A stretch of DNA of 64,000 bases from Dissophora ornata. Lineage: Eukaryota > Mortierellomycota > Mortierellomycetes > Mortierellales > Mortierellaceae. Location: assembly GCA_025201705.1 (NCBI GenBank), contig MU616615.1:1522-65521 (forward strand). The letters run 5' to 3'. The notes under the pieces were generated by a model that saw only the letters and a list, made by a program, of their open reading frames with translations, was not told the origin of the DNA and ran no database searches. The stretch's first letter is position 1; each line of letters starts with the position of its first letter. Shown in pieces: positions 54,757 through 63,828 of the stretch. The position numbers were made by a program, and so were the translations under genes.

Positions 54757-56793
54757 TTAGTCATAATATGACTCTAGAAAGTCATTTGCCGCTGGGCCGC
54801 CCGGATTGCCGTGAGGATGCTGTGAGTAATTGTTGTTTGTAGACGGAACAGCCTGCCCCCGCTTCTTCCCATCCTTTGACATGACGGCATGAGGATGAAC
54901 CGAGGCTCGCTGCGCGCCATAAGTTCCAATTTGCGGACGCCCCGTGGATACAGATCCGCCGTATGTGCTCGGAGGCTTCCGGGTTGAGCCACGAGACATG
55001 ATCGTGGGCGGGGGACTAGGATAAGCATACGATCGCGCGTCTGGGGCGGAAGTAGGACCGCGGAGTACCGATTCCTCTATATACTTCCCTGCCCAGCGGT
55101 GGCTAGAGTCAGGATTAGACTGAGGAGGAGGAGGAGGAGGCGGCGGCGGCGGCGGCGGGTAGTAATGTGTGTGGGACTGGTAATGATTTTCACTCATGGG
55201 TGGAGGATTATACTGCATGTGCTGCTGATACAGAGCTTCCTCGGTGAGCGGTTGGTGGTACTGCATGTGCTGTTGATGATACAGAGCCTCCTCGGTAAGC
55301 GGCGGGCTGTATTGCATGCGCGGCCGATACCCGACATCACTCGCAGATGGCCGATGCCCAACTTCACTCGCAGGTGGCCGGTGCATGTTTTCACTCGCAA
55401 GCGACTGTGTAGGACGTTTCCCATCGTATTGGCTCCACGGGGCGGCAAGGAATTCATCGCCGTGAGCTCTACGGCTGGCAACATTCTTGGGTTCCCAACT
55501 GGAATCCTCAATCTTGGAACGATTCCTGCGAGCACGGAATAAGAGCGCGCCTACAAGAGCCGCTACAAGAGCCAAGGCGCCGAGCACGGCCCCTAAGATG
55601 ACGATAAGGCGTGAACCACCGCCTGATTGATTTCCTGAAAGACTATATGTTGAAGTTCCATTTAATATAGCAGTCGTTGACGCGTCGGTAGTGGTTGTGG
55701 TTGTGGTAGTGAAGGTGGTAGTGTTAGTCGGAAGGGCAGTGGTGGTAGTAGTGGTAGTAGTGGTGGTTGTGGTTGGAATGACGGGTGCGGTAAACCCTTT
55801 CGTCCATTTGTTGGCTTTCAGGTCGTAAACGAGAGCCGGTGTTAAGAACACCTGACTAGGTGTAAACCCACCCCAGACAATCAATTGATTGTTCGAAACG
55901 GCGCAAGCCGAAGCGCCACGCGATTCCACGGCATCCGGGCCACGAGTCCATCTTCTGCTCGGCACATCCAAGATGTAGATGTCGTTAACAAATGGTGTCG
56001 AGTTTGCAAATGCCGCGCCTCCATACAGGGCCACTTTGGATCCGTTGTTGAACGGCACAAAGCAGGCTTCGAATCTATTTGGGGGAATGTCCCCAGTCGC
56101 GGCAAAAGTGGTCACCGTTCCGGTAGTTGGATCGTAGAGTTGACCATCGAATGTAGGAGAGACGTTGTTCGTGTACGGCGAACCGGCATCGGGAGAGCCG
56201 CCAAACATGAGTATGCGTTTCAATTTATCGCTCCACGCAATATGGTATCGGACCATGTAGGGCACATTGGTGTACGCCACACTAACGTTTTGGAGCACAA
56301 AACCCGAATTGGAGAACGCCACCAAGCCATTATCTGATTCCCCTATTTGCATTCCAATATACATCAGGCCGGTCTTGGGGTCGGTTGCGCTGCCGTATGT
56401 GTTGGGCGGAAGGAAAGCCGTGTTCGGCGTTGAATCCGTCCACTGCATGGAATTGAAGTTGTAGATATAGCTCGTATCATTTCCTGTGATGACCCAGTTT
56501 TTCTTGTCCGCAGTGAGAGCAGAACCTGTTGTGACATCTGCGGGACCATTGCTGAGCTGATGGTATGCGGGTTTGCCAATCGGCCAAGAGACTGTGAGGT
56601 TGATCATGAAGGTTTGTGTGACGTCTTTGAAATAGTTGGTCTGCGATCCCCCACGCAAGAACATTCCCTTGCCCTCAATGTAGACAGTGTTGGCAAATCC
56701 GGTGATGAGGGGATTAAATGCCTGAGCATGGGCATAGATGCTGAGTAAGATGCATAGCGATAGCGAAAATATAAGGTGTGATAGGCTTGGCAT
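54757..56793 (-). CDS. Single-pass kelch-propeller surface protein 4 (long tail)
   Basis: Intronless, 678 aa. Signal peptide (SLSLCILLSIYAHAQA). The ectodomain (about 25-340) is near-identical in layout to paralogue 5 and similar to paralogue 1: GKGMFLRGGSQ, RILMFGGSPDAG, NRFEACFVPFNNGSKVAL, YGGAAF, IYILDVPSRRWTRG, LIVWGGF. A Thr-run stalk leads to the helix IVILGAVLGALALVAALVG and R-A-R-R-N-R. The tail of about 240 residues carries Tyr repeats (M-Q-Y-x-P-LTEEALYQQ), S-E/A-S-D-V-G-x-R-P repeats, a run of 12 Pro and the C-terminus NDFLESYYD. It lies in the left duplication unit with a 19-bp minisatellite about 90-210 bp upstream of the ATG. Function inferred only from topology. Confidence 0.86.
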   Translation of the reverse strand: MPSLSHLIFSLSLCILLSIYAHAQAFNPLITGFANTVYIEGKGMFLRGGSQTNYFKDVTQTFMINLTVSWPIGKPAYHQLSNGPADVTTGSALTADKKNWVITGNDTSYIYNFNSMQWTDSTPNTAFLPPNTYGSATDPKTGLMYIGMQIGESDNGLVAFSNSGFVLQNVSVAYTNVPYMVRYHIAWSDKLKRILMFGGSPDAGSPYTNNVSPTFDGQLYDPTTGTVTTFAATGDIPPNRFEACFVPFNNGSKVALYGGAAFANSTPFVNDIYILDVPSRRWTRGPDAVESRGASACAVSNNQLIVWGGFTPSQVFLTPALVYDLKANKWTKGFTAPVIPTTTTTTTTTTTTALPTNTTTFTTTTTTTTDASTTAILNGTSTYSLSGNQSGGGSRLIVILGAVLGALALVAALVGALLFRARRNRSKIEDSSWEPKNVASRRAHGDEFLAAPWSQYDGKRPTQSLASENMHRPPASEVGHRPSASDVGYRPRMQYSPPLTEEALYHQQHMQYHQPLTEEALYQQHMQYNPPPMSENHYQSHTHYYPPPPPPPPPPPPQSNPDSSHRWAGKYIEESVLRGPTSAPDARSYAYPSPPPTIMSRGSTRKPPSTYGGSVSTGRPQIGTYGAQRASVHPHAVMSKDGKKRGQAVPSTNNNYSQHPHGNPGGPAANDFLESYYD

Positions 56794-56880
56794 TGAGAAC
56801 GAAAGCTGCCATAGGAAGGAGGTAAAGATGTGACAAAAGGCGTAAAAGGGCAAGTCGTAATGATTGAACGGGATGGGGTA

Positions 56881-57004
56881 GGATGGAGTGGATGCGTTAG
56901 AATGGAGTGGATGCGGTAGAATAGAGTGGATGCGGTAGGATGGAGTGGATGCGGTAGAATGGAGTGGATGCGGTAGGATGGAGTGGATGCGGTAGGATGA
57001 AGTG
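56881..57004. repeat. 19-bp minisatellite upstream of kelch gene 4
   Basis: About six and a half copies of a 19-bp unit (AATGGAGTGGATGCGGTAG with single-base variants), located about 90-210 bp before the ATG, probably in the leader or promoter. The orthologous position in the right unit carries about five and a half copies. Confidence 0.92.
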
Positions 57005-57370
57005 TGCAAACCAGAGAGGAAGAATGGATGAAAAAAATACAAGGACAAAAGCAAGAACAGAAGAGAAAGTAAGGAGAAAGAAGAAAGAAAGTAAGAGAGA
57101 AAGAACAGAAAACTTGTTCTTCAACTGGGGGCCACAAGTCTCGACTTATAGATCCTCAGGAATACGGGCCCTCCCCCGTTTTGCGTGGTCTTTGTGTCCT
57201 CCCCCTCTGTAAACACTGGCATGCAGAATACTGACACAGCAGCACTGCATTAAGCGTTTCATAATCGAAACGGTGGCACAAATAAAAAATTTAAAATGAT
57301 GTTTGTTTATTTCTGTCACCTGTAATTGATGGACGCTGGAGAGGGGAGATGTTCGTTCTCGCCACCTTTA

Positions 57371-58012
57371 TCATCTTGCGCTCTGTGGAGTAGAGGTCTC
57401 TTCCATCCCTCCATCTGTGACCCCACGAACAGAGAGTCCCACTCCCGTGGTACCTGCTCCGTATTTCATCTCGTTGTCTAGCCACTCTCGCAGAATGCGT
57501 TCCACAAGTCTCTGTGTTGTCGGACTTGCTGCCCGCGGTTGTGGCTCCTTCCTCTCTGGTGCAAGTCCTGATCCAGGGTCTAGTTTCGGTTGCTCGACCC
57601 AAATAAATTCGCTTCCTTCTTCCTGTGGCGACGATGACAGTTGTTGAACAAGGATATGAAGGTCGTTGGTATAAAAGAATTCAAAGAGACTGGGACTTGT
57701 GAAAAGGCTATACGCTATTTTGCTCCTGCCTGGGTGTAATGGGCTTAATTTGACATGTTGAGCACGTATTGCTCGTTAAAGACCAAAATCAGTTTGATTG
57801 CGCTTGTAATTCACGAGCTCCGCTTCGTCTGTTCGTGTGCGTTCAGCAAGATCCAAGAGATAGGTTCAGAAATGCCTCGTCCGCCAGTGCTAATCACCCA
57901 GAGGAGAGATGTGAAGTAAAATGAGACGCAAGTTACTGCGAACCCACAATTTTTTGATGCCCAAAGAATGCAACATAGAGTTATTGCTGAGGTCGCACTC
58001 CTTCAGCTGCGC
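57371..58012 (-). pseudogene. SPIN90/Ldb17-like pseudogene fragment
   Basis: A truncated duplicate of the gene at 61267-63592. The 3' end is conserved ([23 protein letters not shown] and the stop). The rest is collapsed: about 57650 jumps from the equivalent of about 61545 to about 62020, and about 57708-57718 jumps from the equivalent of about 62070 to about 62322. It ends at the equivalent of about 62608 and lacks all 5' exons. Frames are broken by the deletions and small indels. It sits just upstream of kelch gene 4, as the intact copy does with kelch gene 5. No product is expected. Confidence 0.82.
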
Positions 58013-58682
58013 TATAAGCAGTATGTACCTCGTAAAACGCGCCGGGGAATGTATGCGGCATGCAAAGACAGCCTGAAGGCCATGACGCGAGTGTACACAG
58101 TCAAAGAAACAGTGTAAAACAGATGTCTTGCATTCTGGTCATGCCAACGAACTCGTGACACTGACTTCAGAAAACTCTCCATGTCGACTCGAAACACGAG
58201 CTCAGGCGCGTAAAGATGCTGTCGATGGTACCAACTTCTAAAAGCTTAAAAAAATGTGTTTCTCCGTAGAACGCATTTGTGTTTTTTCTGTCTTGGTAAT
58301 TTGGTACAGCGATTTGCTCCCTATTTTCGAGATTTTGAACTTTATTTTCTATATTTTGTGTTTAAAACTCATGTTTATCTCCTGCAGCTGTGGCGGGTCT
58401 CCAATAATAGTTCTTGCCCCTGCTTGAGTTTTGTCAATGCATAGTCTATCGTTCCGTGTTGATTGTGGTTGGCTATGGGTGAGACGCGTTATAGTAATAG
58501 ACCACGGGGGAAACAGTTGATCCGTTGATGAAGCCATGTATCCCACAAACAAAAAGATGTTTCATATGTCTCGCGGCTTCTTTATCATTAGTTTTTTTTA
58601 TGCTATTTGAAATGCTATGCTGGAATTTAGGATGTATGGTGGAAAATGCCTCTATTTGTAATAAATGATCTTTTAGGTTCCG

Positions 58683-60665
58683 TTAGTCATAATATGACTC
58701 TAGAAAGTCGTTTTCTAGACGGTCCACATTGCTGTGAGGATGTTGTGAGGAATGTTGGCCTGTAAATGGAATAGCTCGCCCCTGCTTCTTCTCATCCTTT
58801 GGCATGACGGCATGAGGATGAACTGAGAATCGCTGTGCGCCATAAGTTCCGATTTGCGGACGGCCCTTGCTTCCAGAGCTGCCAGATGTACTCGGGGACT
58901 TCAGAGTTGAGCCTTGAGAAACGATCGTGGGCGGGGGACTAGGATAAGCATACGATCGCGCGTCTGGGATGGAAGTAGGACCGCGGAGCACTGACTCGTC
59001 TGTATATCTCCCCCGGTAGTGACTTGAGTCAGGATTAGACGGAGGAGAAAGAAGAGGAGGCGGTGGGTAGAACCGCGTGTGGGAATGACCTTGATATTCA
59101 CTCATGGGCGGAGGGTTATATTGCATGCGCTGCTGATACAATGCTTCCTCGGTAAGCGGTTGGTTGTACTGCATGCGTTGCTGATACCGAGCTTCCTCGG
59201 TAAGCGACGGACTGTATAGCATGCGCTGCTGATGTCCGATATCACTCGCAGATGGCCGATGCATGTTTTCACTCGCAAGCGACTGTGTAGGACGCCTCCT
59301 CTCGTATTGGCTCCACGGGGCGCGAGCGAAATCGTCGCCGTAAGCGCTACGGCTGGCAACACTCTTGGGTTCCCAACTGGAATCCTCAATCTTGGAACGA
59401 TTCCTGCGAGCACGGAATAAGAGCGCACCTACAAAAGCCGCTACAAGAGCCAAGGCACCGAGCACGCCCCCTAAGATGACGATAAGGTGCGAGCCACCGC
59501 CTGATTGACCTCCTGAAAGATTATATCCGGCCGCTATGGTAGACGTTGATGCGATGGAAGGAGTGGTGGTTGTGGCAATGAAGGTGGTAGTGTTGGTCGG
59601 AAGTATCATGGTGGTGGTGGTGGTGGCGGTTGTGGTGGTTGTGGTTGGGATAATTGGCGCGGTATAATTTTCCTTCCATTTGTTGGTTTTCAGGTCGTAA
59701 ATAAGAGTTGCGACTTTGGGCGGCCCAGTAGATGTAAATCCACCCCAGATAATCAATTGATTATTTGATATGCCGCAAGATATAGCCTCACGCGAGTCCG
59801 GGGCATCCGGGCCGCGAGTCCATTTTCCGCTCGACACGTCCAAGAAGTACAAGTCGTTGCGAGTTGTTGTTCCATTATCAAATGACGCGCCTCCAAACAA
59901 GATCATTTTGGTTCCATTGTTTAGCGGCTCAAAGCAGCCTTCGAATCGATTAGGAGGAATGTCCCCGGTCGCAGCAAAACTGGTCACAACTGCGTGCACC
60001 GGATCGTAGAGTAGACCATCGAATGTAGAAGAGACATTTTTTGTGTATGGCCAAAAGACATAGGGGGAGCCTCCAAACATGAGCACGCGCTTCAGTTTAT
60101 CGTTCCACGCAATGTGGTATCGGACCATGTAGGGAACATTGGTGTACGCTACGGTAATGGACTGGAGCTCAAAATTCGAAATGCCGAAGGACACTAAACC
60201 ATTACTCTCTTCCCCGAATGGTACTCCGATATACATCAGGCCGGTGCTGGGGTCGGTTGCGCTGCCGTATGTGTTGGGTGGAACGAAAATCGGGTTTGGG
60301 GTTGAATCGGTCCAGAGCATGGTATCGAAGTTGTAGATGTAACTTGAATCGTTTCCTGTGATGATCCAGTTTTTCCGGTCAGCAGAGAGGGTGGAACCTG
60401 TTGTTAGCTCTGTAGGGCCATTGCTGAGCTGACGGTACACGGGTTTATTAGCCGGCCAAGAGACTGTGAGGTTGATCATTAGGGTTTGCGAAATAAGTGT
60501 TGAGACGTTGGATGCTGATCCTCCACGCAAGTACATTGCTTTGCCATCATCGTAGACGGTGTTGGCAAATCCGGTGAGGATGGGGTCAAATGTCTGAGCG
60601 TAGGTGTAGATGCTGAGCAAGGTGCACAGTGATAGCGAGAATATAAGGTGTGATAGACTTGTCAT
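58683..60665 (-). CDS. Single-pass kelch-propeller surface protein 5 (long tail)
   Basis: Intronless, 660 aa, the recent duplicate of kelch protein 4. Signal peptide (SLSLCTLLSIYTYAQT). Kelch blades: GKAMYLRGGSA, RVLMFGGSPYV, NRFEGCFEPLNNGTKMIL, FGGASF, LYFLDVSSGKWTRG, LIIWGGF. A Thr-rich stalk with a poly-T/A/T segment is followed by the helix IVILGGVLGALALVAAFVG and R-A-R-R-N-R. The tail keeps the LTEEA-R/L-YQQ-R-M-Q-Y repeats but the Pro run is shorter (YPPPPLLSPP); the C-terminus is again NDFLESYYD. Ectodomain and juxtamembrane region look more conserved between copies 4 and 5 than the rest of the tail. Both copies are open, so both are presumably functional. Confidence 0.86.
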   Translation of the reverse strand: MTSLSHLIFSLSLCTLLSIYTYAQTFDPILTGFANTVYDDGKAMYLRGGSASNVSTLISQTLMINLTVSWPANKPVYRQLSNGPTELTTGSTLSADRKNWIITGNDSSYIYNFDTMLWTDSTPNPIFVPPNTYGSATDPSTGLMYIGVPFGEESNGLVSFGISNFELQSITVAYTNVPYMVRYHIAWNDKLKRVLMFGGSPYVFWPYTKNVSSTFDGLLYDPVHAVVTSFAATGDIPPNRFEGCFEPLNNGTKMILFGGASFDNGTTTRNDLYFLDVSSGKWTRGPDAPDSREAISCGISNNQLIIWGGFTSTGPPKVATLIYDLKTNKWKENYTAPIIPTTTTTTATTTTTMILPTNTTTFIATTTTPSIASTSTIAAGYNLSGGQSGGGSHLIVILGGVLGALALVAAFVGALLFRARRNRSKIEDSSWEPKSVASRSAYGDDFARAPWSQYERRRPTQSLASENMHRPSASDIGHQQRMLYSPSLTEEARYQQRMQYNQPLTEEALYQQRMQYNPPPMSEYQGHSHTRFYPPPPLLSPPSNPDSSHYRGRYTDESVLRGPTSIPDARSYAYPSPPPTIVSQGSTLKSPSTSGSSGSKGRPQIGTYGAQRFSVHPHAVMPKDEKKQGRAIPFTGQHSSQHPHSNVDRLENDFLESYYD

Positions 60666-60751
60666 TAGGGGCTAGAGTTGCCGTAGGAAGGAGGTACAGA
60701 TGTGACAAAAGGCGTAAAATGGCAGGTCGTAATGATAGGACGGGATGGGGT

Positions 60752-60858
60752 AGGATGGAGTGGATGCGGTAGAATGGAGTGGATGCGGTAGAATGGAGTG
60801 GATGCGGTAGAATGGAGTGGATGCGGTAGAATGGAGTGGATGCGGTAGGATGGAGTGT
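60752..60858. repeat. 19-bp minisatellite upstream of kelch gene 5
   Basis: About five and a half copies of the same 19-bp unit as at 56881-57004, here more homogeneous. It lies about 90-195 bp upstream of the ATG at 60665. Confidence 0.92.
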
Positions 60859-61266
60859 GCAAACCAGAGAGGAATGGATGAAAGAAATACAAGGACAAAG
60901 GCAAGAACATAAGAGAAAGCAAGATGAAAGACGAAAGAAAGAAAGAAAGAACAAAAAACTTGTCCTTCCAACTGGGGGCCACAAGTCTCGAATTATAGTT
61001 CCTCATTGCCCTATGTAGGAACACAGGAAAACGGCCCTCCCCCGTTTTGCGTGGTCTCTGCCTCCTCCTCTTCTATAAACACTGGCATGCAGAATACCGA
61101 CACAGCAGCACTGCATTAAACGTTTCATAATCGTACAGGAGTGTGTTGCCTATTCTGTCCCGAAACGGTAGCACAAATATAAAATTCAAAATAATGCGTG
61201 TTTATCTCTGTCACCTGTAATTGATGGACGCTGGAGAGGGGAGATAATTTGTTCTCGCCACCTGCA

Positions 61267-63032
61267 TCATCTTGCGCTCTCTAGAATAGAGGCCTCTTCC
61301 ATCCCTCCATCTGTGACCCCACGAACAGAGAGTCCCACCCCCGTGGTACCTGCTCCGTTCTTCATCTCATTGTCTAGCCACTCTCGCAGAATGCGTTCCA
61401 CAAGTCTCTGTGTTGTCGGACTTGCTGCCCGCGGTTGTGGCTCCTTCCTCTCTGGTGCAAGCACTGACCCAGGATCTGGTTTCGGTTGCTCGACCCGAAT
61501 AAATTCGCTTCCTTCTTCCTGTGGTGATGATGACAGTTGTTGATGCAGGGCGTAGTAATGTGCAGCCTCTTTCGCCTCATCCTGCCCTGGAACCTTTAGC
61601 GAGCTGGAGCTACTATTAGAGAGCCTGCTTTGTCCCATATAACTCTTTTTCTTCTCAACCTCAAATGACAGCACAGGACTAGAGCATCCACTACGATCTG
61701 AGGCCCACCGCGCTAGTGCCGACGAGCTACTGCTACTGCTCAGACGATCTCTGTACGTCACTTTTGCACACAGGGCTCGTTCTTGCTCTAGTAGCTGCTC
61801 CTTTCGCTGCTGTTCCTGCAACTGTCGCCGAAGTGTTGAGTCCAGAGCCCCTCCTCCCAGTTCTCGAAGGACACGGACGATTTCTGCGCGCTTGTATGTC
61901 GCATGTTTGAGTTGGGTATTGGTCAAAAGGGGTCCCATGACACGCAGGTAAGCATGTCGTAGGGACTCTTCTTCTTCAGGGAGATCCCAGAGCTCGCGAA
62001 TGACTACGTCAACAAGAACATGAAGGTCGTTGGTATAAAAGAATTCAAAGAGACTGGGACTTGTGAAAAGAAGGTAAAGGAGTTTCAGGATAAGCATCTG
62101 GAGGCCTGTTTCCTCTAGAGCAGCAGAATAAAGAGAATATGTGTTAGCATACGATACTCTGTACTAGATTCTTCTCAGATACCGATGGTGACCCGATAGA
62201 GCGAAAATTGACGTCTACCTGCACGATTCAGCATAAAAATAAGGCTCTCTCCAAATGTACAGCTAAGTCCTAGTCGATTTGTGAGAACTGTAAGTAGCGG
62301 GTTGCCACTACATGCTAGTTTTGCTCCTGCCTGGGTGTAATGGGCTTGATTTGACATGTTGAGCATGTACTGCTCGTTAAAAGCCAAAAGCAGTTTGATT
62401 GCGCTGTAATTCAAAAGCTCCGCCTCATCTGTTCGTGTATGTTCAACAAGATCCAAGAGATAGTTCAGAAATGCCTCGTCCGCCAGCGCTAATCACCCAG
62501 AGTAGAGATGAGGAGTGAAATGAGACATAAGCTACTGCGAACCCACAGTTTCGATGCCCAAAGAATGCAGCGTAGAGCTGTTACCTAGATCGCACTCCTT
62601 TAGCTGCTGAACCCTGCAAATTTCGTACATCATGTTGAGCGCCAGAAGCAGTATTTTTGTTTCTATTGACAAACTGTGTGAGTGCCTCCTACTGACCTCG
62701 TTACCCTTGATTAATCCGACGATTGATTCTTTCTTACCTTCCCACCTCAGGATCTGATACTTCAGTTTTGCAACGAACTCACTTTTCAGCATCCAATGAT
62801 ATACCTTTGGATATTCTTTTCCTGCATAGAGTAGTATGTTGTACGTGATCCACATGTCCTTATCCTCGGGGGACTATGTAAAAGAGAAGAGCTGGATCGT
62901 CAAGTTCTGACACTGTAGAAAATGCGTAACTACACAGCCACCTACTGACAGCCGCTTTCAATGGTATGCGACTGCGCCCATGCACCTCCTACTCTATTCC
63001 CATCTTGCGAGGCTGCATATTGGAACAGAGAG

Positions 63033-63064
<32 letters not shown>

Positions 63065-63592
63065 AAAAAGCCCATTCCTGGAGGCTTTGCGGACAAGAAA
63101 GTAATGTCGACTCACCTGGATAGCACGATCGATGATTGACCGAGTGGCCATTTCCATATGTTTCTGATAGACATCCGAATCGATGAGGCGATAGCAGCAG
63201 CGTGCTAGATCCTGGTCGGAAGCATCCAAGAACTCGTCTATACGAGCAGCAAATCAAGCTAATTATGTCAAGGGCATATCGTGTCATCGCCATGCGGGTT
63301 CAATGAAGCGCGCTGTCAGCATACTTTGGTAGAGTACAAGCAAAGAAATGAAGGCGCCGACACGGGATTCGGGGCTAGCGTGGAACCCTCCTCCCTCCAG
63401 CACATCCTTGAGTTCTGCAGCGTGATTCAGCAAGAACAGCAGGAGTGTGAGAGCACGTCAAGTATCCTAACATTGTCGTTCTCTGTACTGAGGTGATAAA
63501 GAACGAGAAGGAAACTGTGGTGGCGCACTGGCCGTAGACCTGCCTGCATAGAACTGTGCTGGTGAGTCGAATATGTATGTGGCAAAGTCCAT
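61267..63592 (-). CDS. LDB17: Ldb17/Dip1/SPIN90-like Arp2/3 regulator, with an apparent frameshift
   Basis: Six exons, complement(join(61267..62114,62219..62488,62585..62873,63116..63237,63325..63514,63540..63592)), about 590 codons. Family features: [82 protein letters not shown] and [19 protein letters not shown] followed by YKR. These are the leucine-rich armadillo-like helices of SPIN90/Ldb17, which activate Arp2/3 to nucleate linear actin at endocytic patches. The C-terminal about 200 residues are Gln/Ser-rich and charged. In exon 2 (near 63450) VRILDVL and LTLLLFLL lie in different frames, one base out, with no intron able to explain it: either a sequencing error in a draft assembly or a real disruption. 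Its 3' half lies in the segmental duplication. Confidence 0.78.
63028..63068. repeat. A/T-rich simple repeat (AAAAAT)n
   Basis: About six units of AAAAAT-type repeat in an intron of the SPIN90-like gene. Likely slippage-prone. Confidence 0.85.
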
Positions 63593-63828
63593 TAGGAATT
63601 ATGTTGGTCGATGTGAATAGTAGTTGAATGCGAGCCCATTAGGCAAAGGTAACGGAGTGAAGTACGCTGATCTACTGAAGGGAGTGGGACATGTGCGATG
63701 AGCATGAAAGGAGAATGTGGAGGAGGTCAACAATGCAGCACATGGTTCATGGTGTGGTGGAGGTGGCGGCAGGCTTTGGGCGTGCACAGAAGATCAAGAA
63801 CAGGGCAAAAATTATTTATTACTGGAGT

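Larger units (their letters stand above)
54134..58012 (-). repeat. Segmental duplication, left unit (kelch gene 4 plus SPIN90 relic)
   Basis: A direct tandem duplicate of about 58027-62608. Homology starts at GTAAAACGCGCC in both units, continues through the kelch gene and its upstream region, and ends in the middle of the SPIN90-like gene near CCAAAGAATGCA. The left unit is shorter because the SPIN90 part has internal deletions. Confidence 0.88.
58027..62608 (-). repeat. Segmental duplication, right unit (kelch gene 5 plus SPIN90 3' part)
   Basis: Direct partner of 54134-58012. The junction between units is about 15 bp long (58012-58027). This unit retains the full SPIN90 exons that are deleted in the left copy, so it is probably closer to the ancestral state; the SPIN90 gene continues beyond its right end. 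Confidence 0.88.

Noticed and set aside
56794..57054. Upstream extension of kelch protein 4 through the minisatellite
   Set aside because: A 19-bp repeat rotates the frame and encodes low-complexity His/Pro/Ser text; the paralogue at 60665 starts at the signal peptide.
62874..63115. Extra exon in the SPIN90-like gene (segment with [14 protein letters not shown])
   Set aside because: The segment looks coding, but its acceptor and donor phases do not match the neighbouring exons, which join directly in phase 0.
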